64,000 nucleotides of DNA from Tritrichomonas musculus. Taxonomy: Eukaryota > Parabasalia > Tritrichomonadida > Tritrichomonadidae. The notes under the pieces were generated by a model. It worked only from the letters and a program-made list of their open reading frames with translations, was not told where the DNA came from and did no database searches. The stretch lies in the NCBI GenBank assembly GCA_039105265.1, contig JAPFFF010000009.1:3782001-3846000 (forward strand). The letters are read 5' to 3'. The translations under genes and the position numbers were made by a program. Below are positions 57,059 through 64,000 of the stretch, in pieces; position 1 is the first letter of the stretch; each line of letters opens with the position of its first letter.

Positions 57059-58693
57059 ATGATTTTCAATTTTTCAACCATTATAGGTTTAAGTTTATCA
57101 TCAATCTCGACACATTCACCACTTTTTGCAAGCCCACCTAGTGCTTTTTCAGCCTCATATGTTTTTAAAAATTTAAATTTAAACAAATTCGTATCTCAAG
57201 CATTTTTTGACTCTTCGTTATCTAACTTAACATTTTATAAATCAAATTTTGAACACTTTTTAGAAAGACCAATTTCAATTCAACAGGATGAGTGTACAGT
57301 TTATAAAGATCTAACAATTAACTATCATATTGATGCAAAATGCTTTAATGCTACTTATTGCACTTTTTTAAGTGTAAAATCAAATCTCACAGGCGGAGCA
57401 CTTTCAATATCTTGGGAAGACGAAATTTTAACTTATATTGATCATTGCTCATTTTTGTATTGTTCTGCAAAAAAAGCTGGAGGCGCAATTTATACAGGCA
57501 TAAATAGAATTAAAAATGGTCAACTTATTACCTCATCATGCTTATTTTCTTATTGTACTATTGAAAATACATTTAATTTGGATCCTGTTAGAGGAGGAGC
57601 TATATATTGCCGTGCAAATATTTTCGACGCCTTCAATTCTACGTTCAAATTTTGTGGGGTCAAATCCAATGTTGGACATTGCTATGGGGGTGCTATATAT
57701 GCTGAAATATCAAATGCTGAAAAAGCATTCAGTTTTAGTGTTTTTTACAATTGTTACGTTTCACTTTTACCACCTCCTCCAACAAATATGCAAATATTTA
57801 TATCAAAAAAGTCAACCAATGAAACTAAAAAGTCTTTTTCACACTTATTTATTCAAGATGAAAGTGACGCTAGTGCTGTTGAAGATTCTTGCGGAGGAGC
57901 TATTTATCTTTGTATGGAAGATGGGAATCCAAAAATTGAATTTTACTGTACAAATTTCACAAACTGCTCTGCAAGTGAAGGATCTTCTCTTTATTCTAGT
58001 AAAAGGATAAATCTTCACATTACAGGATCACATTTTTCTAATGGATTTGTACATACAAATTCCGTGGTTTATCTCAAAGATGATGGAATTGCAAGTTCAC
58101 TATTTGTTCATACAATGGGTATCACTACAGTTGACTGCAATTTTATATTTTACTCTCCAACTAATCTAATTTTTGAAAATAATAATTATAATTCTGGCCA
58201 AATTTTCCACGACAAGTTCGATGTAAATAATTCATTTTCTCATCCTCCGTATAATTTCAACGGCCTGAACTATTTACAATACGCAGACATGCCAATTATT
58301 ACTATTCCTCCTTTTTTGGACTCACCAAGCATGCCAACTCAAGATCCAACTATTTCAGCCACAGAATCAGAGACACCAACACCACTTGCTTCAATATCAC
58401 AATCACCAAATCCAACAGAATCAATCATCTTCGCTAGCGATGAAGATTCAATGGCTGAATCATTGGAGCAATCTGAATCTGGAGGTGCAGGTGGCGACAG
58501 CGGTTCAACTTCTACTGGTCAAACTAAGAAAGGAGGTTTAAGCACAATTGCAATTGTATTCATTGTACTTGCATGCATTATTTTTGTAGTTGGAGTAATT
58601 ATTACTGTTTATTTGCTCTGTCGTTCACATTTCGGGCATGGAAATGAATCATTGACAAATGTTTTTGGACGCAAATCTGTTGATTATTTTTAA
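57059..58693 (+). CDS. Pmp-like beta-helix surface protein with C-terminal anchor
   Basis: A 544-residue type I membrane protein. The ATG at 57059 gives MIFNFSTIIGLSLSSI, a plausible signal peptide. The ectodomain repeats the GGA(I/L) motif of chlamydial polymorphic membrane proteins and related right-handed beta-helices (GGALSIS, GGAIYTG, GGAIYCR, GGAIYAE, GGAIYLC) plus FxxC-type words such as CSFLYCSAKK and FYNCYV. A Ser/Thr/Pro-rich stalk (about residues 425-510) leads to one membrane segment (TIAIVFIVLACIIFVVGVII) and a cytoplasmic tail of about 30 residues. Trichomonads have a known family of Pmp-like adhesin candidates with this layout. Likely roles are host-cell attachment or surface variation (inference). 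Confidence 0.9.
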   Translation: MIFNFSTIIGLSLSSISTHSPLFASPPSAFSASYVFKNLNLNKFVSQAFFDSSLSNLTFYKSNFEHFLERPISIQQDECTVYKDLTINYHIDAKCFNATYCTFLSVKSNLTGGALSISWEDEILTYIDHCSFLYCSAKKAGGAIYTGINRIKNGQLITSSCLFSYCTIENTFNLDPVRGGAIYCRANIFDAFNSTFKFCGVKSNVGHCYGGAIYAEISNAEKAFSFSVFYNCYVSLLPPPPTNMQIFISKKSTNETKKSFSHLFIQDESDASAVEDSCGGAIYLCMEDGNPKIEFYCTNFTNCSASEGSSLYSSKRINLHITGSHFSNGFVHTNSVVYLKDDGIASSLFVHTMGITTVDCNFIFYSPTNLIFENNNYNSGQIFHDKFDVNNSFSHPPYNFNGLNYLQYADMPIITIPPFLDSPSMPTQDPTISATESETPTPLASISQSPNPTESIIFASDEDSMAESLEQSESGGAGGDSGSTSTGQTKKGGLSTIAIVFIVLACIIFVVGVIITVYLLCRSHFGHGNESLTNVFGRKSVDYF

Positions 58694-58912
58694 TTTTTTT
58701 GTTTTTATATACTAAAATTAATTATTTAACTAATTTAATAATGACCAATATTTATATATCAAATCATAATAAAGACATTAAATACAATCAAAAACAATTT
58801 AATTACTATGAAAAATATTTAATATATTTTAATTAATAATTTTCATTTCAAAATAAAATATCTTTTGGTAAAAATAAACCATATAATAATAACATATAAA
58901 TAATGAACATAT

Positions 58913-60484
58913 TTAACGAGGCCTCTTGACATTTGCTTGCTTGGCAGCTTGAACAGTTTTTATAGACATTAATTTAACTGCTTTTCTATCAAGAACACGG
59001 TTAGACATATCACCTTTATCTTTAATTTGACGTTTAAGAGGATCAAGAATTCTCTTTTGCGTTCTTTTGGTAGAATCAACTTGCTTCATATCAACTTCAC
59101 TCTTTGTCATATTGATGAACTCGTGCTTGTTTGTGAAAGAGATGAAATCAGTATCTTCTGATTCATTTGCTTCTTTCACTGTTTTGGCTTTTGCTTTAAC
59201 CCAATCAATGATGTCATTATAATTATCAGGAACTTCTTCATCTTCTTGAGTAACAAGCTGTAAAACTTCAACAAGGTGAGTAATGCCTTTGATAATTTCA
59301 GTTTGGTGAGTCTTGAAAGCTTCTATTTCTCTTTCGCATTGAGCTAGATTAACTTTATTTTTGGATAAGATTTTCCTACCTTCTGTAAGCATTCTATTCG
59401 CACCAACACCTTTTGCTGTAGTAAATTCTTGCTCTTCAATTTTTCTTTTCTTTAAATCTATTGCTTTTTGAGTTTTTGCTTGAGCTTGCTTTAGTTCTTC
59501 TATTTGACGATTAAGTTCTTCGCTTGTTTTTCTTTTGTCTTCAAAGAAACCTGTTATAACTTTTGGATCATTTGTTCCAAATGCATCCCTAACTTTATCA
59601 TAAATAGCTTGAGCTTCTCGATAACGCATTTCTTTTTTCTCGCGAGCTGCTTTATTGAGTTTATTTCTAAGTTGCGATGGCTGAGAACCAATTGATGGCT
59701 GCGGTCTTGAATTTCTATTTTCACTTTCACTTCCAAGGTACTTTTCATTTGTAATTTGCATTAGTTGACGCTGCTTCTTTTCCAATTGCCTATCTCTTTG
59801 CTGTTTCTGGGTAGAAAATTGGTTTTCAGTTCTGTAATATTCTGTTTGTGCTGCATTTTTGCTGAATTTGGAGTCTCTATTAATTAAATAGAGAGAACTT
59901 ATATCTCTATTTCTTTGTTCAATTTCTACTTGAACTTTTTGGACGAGAGGATTCCAAATCATTTGTTGTCTGTCAAATTGGTAAATAATTGCTGCATACA
60001 TTTTAAGTAAATGCTTTGTTTCGCTATTTTTAATATTTGCGTTGAATAATTTATTTTTGAGTTCTTGTATTTTTTCTTCTTCTGGGTGCTTACAAACAGC
60101 AGCTTGCTGGAAATTATGTAAGATCAACTCTAGCTCTTTCTGGCGGCTGATGGCAGCTTCTTTATTATGTTTTAGATTGTCAATTTGTTTTTTAAGTAAA
60201 TGAACCTCATGGTTAACATGCTTTAAAGCTTTCTGAAGATCAGGCTCGCACGGATTGGCCCTTTTGATTTCAATTAGTTCGTTTAATTTCTTTCTTAGTT
60301 GCGTATGTTCTTCGCATAAGTCTGAAAAAACATTATTGTTATTTTCAAGTCTCATTATAATCGAATTGAAAAACTGCCTTTGTTCTCCTTTAAAATCCTT
60401 TCCAACTTCTTTAACTTCATTTAGTTCTCGATTAAAATTGGCGATTAAAATGTTTGTATCAGGTGGTGATGGATCTCGTTTCAT
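58913..60484 (-). CDS. ODAD3/CCDC151-like outer-dynein-arm docking coiled coil
   Basis: A 523-residue protein, nearly all coiled coil, with no membrane segments. Residues about 75-240 resemble ODAD3 (CCDC151): KKQIDNLKHNKEAAISRQ, then ETKHLLKMYAAIIYQFDRQQ and KNAAQTEYYRTENQFSTQK with QRDRQLEKKQRQLMQIT, the AhxxA..E.eeqe..ReRqLq pattern of that family. It would anchor outer dynein arms to doublet microtubules. The basic C-terminus (RKAVKLMSIKTVQAAKQANV) is unassigned. The start is 80 bp from a divergent gene, with ACGTTTA 24-30 bp upstream. Another axonemal coiled-coil family is possible, so the exact name is tentative. Confidence 0.7.
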   Translation of the reverse strand: MKRDPSPPDTNILIANFNRELNEVKEVGKDFKGEQRQFFNSIIMRLENNNNVFSDLCEEHTQLRKKLNELIEIKRANPCEPDLQKALKHVNHEVHLLKKQIDNLKHNKEAAISRQKELELILHNFQQAAVCKHPEEEKIQELKNKLFNANIKNSETKHLLKMYAAIIYQFDRQQMIWNPLVQKVQVEIEQRNRDISSLYLINRDSKFSKNAAQTEYYRTENQFSTQKQQRDRQLEKKQRQLMQITNEKYLGSESENRNSRPQPSIGSQPSQLRNKLNKAAREKKEMRYREAQAIYDKVRDAFGTNDPKVITGFFEDKRKTSEELNRQIEELKQAQAKTQKAIDLKKRKIEEQEFTTAKGVGANRMLTEGRKILSKNKVNLAQCEREIEAFKTHQTEIIKGITHLVEVLQLVTQEDEEVPDNYNDIIDWVKAKAKTVKEANESEDTDFISFTNKHEFINMTKSEVDMKQVDSTKRTQKRILDPLKRQIKDKGDMSNRVLDRKAVKLMSIKTVQAAKQANVKRPR

Positions 60485-60507
60485 ATTTTAAAATCTAATT
60501 ATTAAAT

Positions 60508-60514
60508 TAAACGT
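60508..60514 (-). promoter_or_regulatory. ACGTTTA motif upstream of the ODAD3-like gene
   Basis: Minus-strand ACGTTTA 24-30 bp upstream of the ATG at 60484, one of an oppositely oriented pair in this 80-bp divergent promoter. Confidence 0.5.
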
Positions 60515-60531
60515 ATTTTTTTGAATAGAGA

Positions 60532-60538
60532 ACGTTTA
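60532..60538 (+). promoter_or_regulatory. ACGTTTA motif upstream of the DHHC-like gene
   Basis: Plus-strand ACGTTTA 27-33 bp upstream of the ATG at 60565. With the minus-strand copy at 60508-60514 it gives each divergent gene its own site at nearly the same distance. Confidence 0.5.
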
Positions 60539-60564
60539 ACAAAATAACAATTCAAATTATTCTG

Positions 60565-61464
60565 ATGGATTTAGAAGAATTAAATGTTCCTTTAAATAAC
60601 TGTCAAACTGTTGAAACAGCTGACGATATCCCAGAAGAAACAAAATGGAAACAAGTTCGAAATTGTTGTGGAATTCCCGTTTTATTGGTTATGCCTCAAG
60701 ATCGATTATTTTTAAAGCATTGGGAATTAAGTCCTATCGTTCCGATATTTGTTGCTCTTCTTATTATTTATTGCATTATAGCATATTTTATTACCACGTT
60801 TCCATATCTTTCACCCAATTATTTGAAAATAATCTCACCAATTGAAATTTGCATACCATTTGTTTTATTTTTATGGTCTTATATATATTCTGTATTTGCA
60901 GATCCAGGCTTTCTTCCATTTGATTGGGTTAAAACAAAGAAAACGCACTATTCTTGGGAAGATCAATTAAGTGGACTTGCTTTTTTACCAGATCAAATTC
61001 AATTCGCTCGTAAACATCACCCAGATTTCGCCTCATTTTCGTCTATGTCTGGCCGTTTTATCATTAGAGCTGATCATTATTGCGGATGGATAGCTAATTG
61101 GGTTGGAAAACGTAATCATAAGCAGTTCATTTTAATGACATTTTATGGATTTCTTTTTTGCTTATCATTGCTGATGTGGATATTTTTTACCAACGTTTCA
61201 TTACGTCGTATTAACAAGTCACTTTTTATTGTACAATTAGTAGCAGACCTTTTTGAAGCTTCCTTTTGCGTATCGTTATTTATGTTTTTATTAGACAATT
61301 TGTATAATTTATGTTTAAATAGAACCCAAATTCAAAAATGGAAAAGACAAAGTTCAAATTCTGGAAAAAGATGCGCAGGCATAAAAGAAGTATGTGGCGA
61401 ACATAATATATGCTGCTATTTCATACCAACTCCTGCTTTTGGAGATGAACTTGATCTTACATAG
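60565..61464 (+). CDS. DHHC-family palmitoyltransferase-like protein with degenerate zinc region
   Basis: A 299-residue protein with four membrane segments (about 54-76, 88-113, 192-212, 218-245) and cytosolic ends, the DHHC topology. A DPG motif (FADPGFLPF) follows the second segment. The cysteine-rich domain is reduced to MSGRFIIRADHYCGWIANWV and GKRNHKQF: DHYC replaces DHHC, and the zinc-ligand cysteines that normally precede it are Ser or Phe. The DHYC variant is active in yeast Akr1, and some yeast enzymes tolerate loss of part of the cysteines, so activity is possible. It may otherwise be a pseudoenzyme. The C-terminal tail has several cysteines (CAGIKEVCGEHNICCYF). Confidence 0.9.
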   Translation: MDLEELNVPLNNCQTVETADDIPEETKWKQVRNCCGIPVLLVMPQDRLFLKHWELSPIVPIFVALLIIYCIIAYFITTFPYLSPNYLKIISPIEICIPFVLFLWSYIYSVFADPGFLPFDWVKTKKTHYSWEDQLSGLAFLPDQIQFARKHHPDFASFSSMSGRFIIRADHYCGWIANWVGKRNHKQFILMTFYGFLFCLSLLMWIFFTNVSLRRINKSLFIVQLVADLFEASFCVSLFMFLLDNLYNLCLNRTQIQKWKRQSSNSGKRCAGIKEVCGEHNICCYFIPTPAFGDELDLT

Positions 61465-61909
61465 AAAAATTATTTTTTTTTTTTTTTTTTACATGTTTGA
61501 TAATAAAAAGTTTGTTTTTATATTTATCATTCCTTGTCAAAATTATATTTTCTTTAAGAATAATTAGAAACTTTTGTAAATGCTTAACTTATCTAATTAC
61601 AATCCATTACAGAAATTAAACAATACCAATCATTATGATATCCATTTTATTTCAACTAAAATATTAATAATTTACTAATATACTCAGATTAAATTAAAAA
61701 AAAAATTAGTTAAATAAATATTTGGATTCATTTTTAAAGAATGCTAGATATAACGGTAGCATATGATTAATTTTGATGTTTTAATAATTATTTATAAATA
61801 TTATTTGAAAATACTTAAAATTTATATATATATTAGCATTTATTTCAAAGCCAAATATCATCACAAACATATTTGAATAAACTCATATAAATCAATTCTA
61901 TAAATCGAT
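61465..61909. other. Intergenic region
   Basis: AT-rich with a T run at about 61472-61490. Nothing else recognised before the next gene. Confidence 0.5.
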
Positions 61910-63931
61910 ATGTTTCATTGGATTTCTTATTTATTTTCACAATATCTTTGGGTAAGCATTTTTGCTGTACTTTTATCTTTCCCTTTCTTTCTGAGTTATA
62001 CTCAGCATGTTGAAATTAATAACTCAAGGAAGCCAGAGAAACCTTTTAATTCTTCTTTAATTCCTGATTATTTTGTTCATTTAACAGATGTTCACATTAA
62101 TCACAAATATGAACAACGTTCTGTTGTATTTAACACTGTATTAAATCATATTGAATCCATTAATCCAATGCTTTCATTTTTTACAGGTGATTTAGCCGAT
62201 GATTTTACAAAAAGCAAACATCCAAATTATGCTGTCCAGCAACCCGAAGATCACGAAATATATTATAATCTGACAAATCATTACGATCGATCAAGCAAAC
62301 TTTTTGAAACAGCCGGAAACCACGATGAATATGGAGTATATAGCTTCAATTCTCAAGGTCATCATTACCAACGCTTTCATAAAGAAAGTGAAAATTCGTT
62401 TTATTTAAAAGTTGTCAATTACACGCTTCGAGATAACCGCCGTGTCCACTTTTTCATAATGAATCCGTTTAAATATCCATCAGCCCACGCACCATTGCTT
62501 TTTTGGCCGTCACCATTGAAAAAGTTTCTCAATCAAATTGAAGATGCAATTGATTCAATTCCACAGGACGATAGGATCGTCTTTTTGAATCATTATCCGG
62601 TCAATTTATTTTTGTGTCTTCAGAAATCAAAGAAAGGGAGGAACTTTAAAGAAATCGCCAGAAAGGTTGCAGATTTTGCAATTTCAGGTCACAACCATCC
62701 AAAATTCCCGATTTTTCAGCACCAAGGAAGAAACCTTCTCGAAGTTGTTGGCTCAGATTTGGTCACACACAAGAGGATGAACCTCTTCACGTTTGACAAT
62801 GATCGGTTTGTTTACCATTATTTGAATTATTCCAAAAAACCGAAATTTTTGTTTGTCACAAATCCGGTTCCAACCGAACAATTGACAGAAGGTCAAATTT
62901 TCAATGAATTGAAAACACCTATTCGTTGTATCGTCTTTACAGAGCATATTTGGCCGGTCTTGACGGTTTCAGGTGATGTGAACTCGGAAATGACATGCAT
63001 AAATGTTACTGACCAAAAAGGCGGTTTTATTGAAAATTGTGAGAAACCGCTCGACATGTTTCTATGCTCCGCCGATCAGAATTTGAATGCTGGCTCATAT
63101 ACAATTCAAATTTCAGGCACTTATAACACATCTCTCAATTTTACTCTTGGTGAAAAAGTGCCAAAGTTTCAGGAGAACGTTTATTCACATTCAAAAATAG
63201 CGCAATTTCCGGTTTCTTTTGTGATTGTTTTCATTCTGGCACTGATTGTTTTCACGCCAATTCCGAGATGTAGTCGAAAGATACATGACAACAATGAGAC
63301 AAGTAGTTTGAATGATAATTTGGTCAATGAGAATGATCATGAGTTTTCAGTGAGCAAGTACAATGAGTGGCTTCAAGGAGCTGAAAACGGGAAGAGAACA
63401 ACTGATTTTCTTTTCGCTTCAATTCTTGGTTTCATTGCTGTTCGTAATAGAATTTCTCGCTTGCCTCTTTATCTCCGTTCTGTTCTCTTCTTTTTTGTTG
63501 TTTTTGTTCTTTTTGGACCGATTTCATTCATGGAAATTGAAGGACATTTGTCGGCAATTTGGTGGTTTGGCTATTTGAGTGGTGGAAAAGCGGTTTATGC
63601 TTTGTGGGGACAATTGTACGCGACTTACTACATTGTGCTTTCAATCGGGCCAGTGATGCTGATTGCCTCAACTTTGTCAATGAATAGATTTCACTTGATT
63701 TTGATCGTTGACGTGCTTGTGGCAATTTTTTGTGCCTGCGTGACAGGATTCATTATTTACAGATATTTGAGCGAGTCAGTGAATATGACTTATTCACTTT
63801 TGAGTCCGGGATTCATTATCATTCCAATCATTTTATATTGCTGGCTCATTTTTTATGCAATTAAAAAATGGTGCAAAAAAGAATATCAAAATCATAACGT
63901 TTTAAACGTTAATCACAAATCTCTTTTGTAA
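61910..63931 (+). CDS. TMEM62-like membrane metallophosphoesterase
   Basis: A 673-residue protein. An N-terminal signal anchor (about 8-28) precedes a calcineurin-like phosphoesterase domain: FVHLTDVHINHKYE (about 55-68), FFTGDLADDF (about 91-100), FETAGNHDEY (about 133-141), FLNHYPVN (about 226-233) and ISGHNHPKF (about 258-266) supply the two-metal ligands. A beta-rich domain follows (about 330-440), then several membrane segments (about 435-455, 525-550, 560-590, 595-625, 630-655), the TMEM62 arrangement. The substrate is unknown; the catalytic domain would face the lumen or the outside. The stop forms TAAA. All metal-ligand motifs are intact. Confidence 0.93.
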   Translation: MFHWISYLFSQYLWVSIFAVLLSFPFFLSYTQHVEINNSRKPEKPFNSSLIPDYFVHLTDVHINHKYEQRSVVFNTVLNHIESINPMLSFFTGDLADDFTKSKHPNYAVQQPEDHEIYYNLTNHYDRSSKLFETAGNHDEYGVYSFNSQGHHYQRFHKESENSFYLKVVNYTLRDNRRVHFFIMNPFKYPSAHAPLLFWPSPLKKFLNQIEDAIDSIPQDDRIVFLNHYPVNLFLCLQKSKKGRNFKEIARKVADFAISGHNHPKFPIFQHQGRNLLEVVGSDLVTHKRMNLFTFDNDRFVYHYLNYSKKPKFLFVTNPVPTEQLTEGQIFNELKTPIRCIVFTEHIWPVLTVSGDVNSEMTCINVTDQKGGFIENCEKPLDMFLCSADQNLNAGSYTIQISGTYNTSLNFTLGEKVPKFQENVYSHSKIAQFPVSFVIVFILALIVFTPIPRCSRKIHDNNETSSLNDNLVNENDHEFSVSKYNEWLQGAENGKRTTDFLFASILGFIAVRNRISRLPLYLRSVLFFFVVFVLFGPISFMEIEGHLSAIWWFGYLSGGKAVYALWGQLYATYYIVLSIGPVMLIASTLSMNRFHLILIVDVLVAIFCACVTGFIIYRYLSESVNMTYSLLSPGFIIIPIILYCWLIFYAIKKWCKKEYQNHNVLNVNHKSLL

Positions 63932-64000
63932 AATATAATGATTTTAAGTTATATATAAAAATCTTGGTCTTTCATTTTTATATTTTTAATATATTATGCA

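Overview
The window looks like nuclear chromosomal DNA of a trichomonad parabasalid, most likely an AT-rich Tritrichomonas-type genome. I infer this from compact genes without visible introns, flagellar genes (PACRG, an ODAD3-like coiled-coil protein), a Pmp-like beta-helix surface protein, stop codons that often overlap a TAAA polyadenylation-type signal, and a large Maverick/Polinton of the kind known to be abundant in trichomonads. The species call is inference.

Layout. 1-6.6 kb: two tandem paralogous genes for small C2-like proteins, two non-autonomous DNA transposons (1018-1783, and 4031-4849 with TTAA target duplications), a tRNA-Leu(UAG) gene and simple repeats. 6.6-8.3 kb: the terminal part of an old Polinton carrying helicase-like reading frames. 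8.96-10.24 kb: a 1281-bp mariner with perfect 26-bp ends and a full-length DD34D transposase. 10.6-35.2 kb: a 24.6-kb Maverick/Polinton with 224-bp terminal repeats that read as identical and a 5-6 bp target duplication. It carries an integrase, packaging ATPase, capsid-like proteins, protein-primed family B polymerase, HNH and GIY-YIG nuclease-like proteins, and a module of very large fibre/spike-like proteins. 36-64 kb: ordinary host genes: PACRG, a VWA plus E2-fold protein, KRTCAP2 (OST subunit), a UvrD/Rep helicase, a 3224-residue BEACH protein, a Pmp-like surface protein, an ODAD3-like protein, a degenerate DHHC protein and a TMEM62-like phosphoesterase.

How the parts work together. The Maverick is organised like a small virus genome. 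Integrase, ATPase and capsid genes are packed head to tail with gaps of 6-31 bp. Small accessory genes follow, polymerase and a winged-helix-like protein lie on the opposite strand, and a divergent 18-bp gap starts both a small capsid-like gene and the giant fibre-like module. Many of its start codons sit in TTAAATG or T-tract plus AAAATG contexts, which may be its own promoter code. Several host genes, and the mariner transposase, share an ACGTTTA motif shortly upstream of the ATG, a good candidate for a host core-promoter element.

Most interesting leads: the paralogous fibre-like proteins with tail-fibre style motifs; a 65-bp inverted repeat bracketing one Maverick gene; the Maverick start-site motif; the ACGTTTA promoter motif; and host proteins with the key cysteine moved or the metal-binding residues lost (E2-like and DHHC-like).
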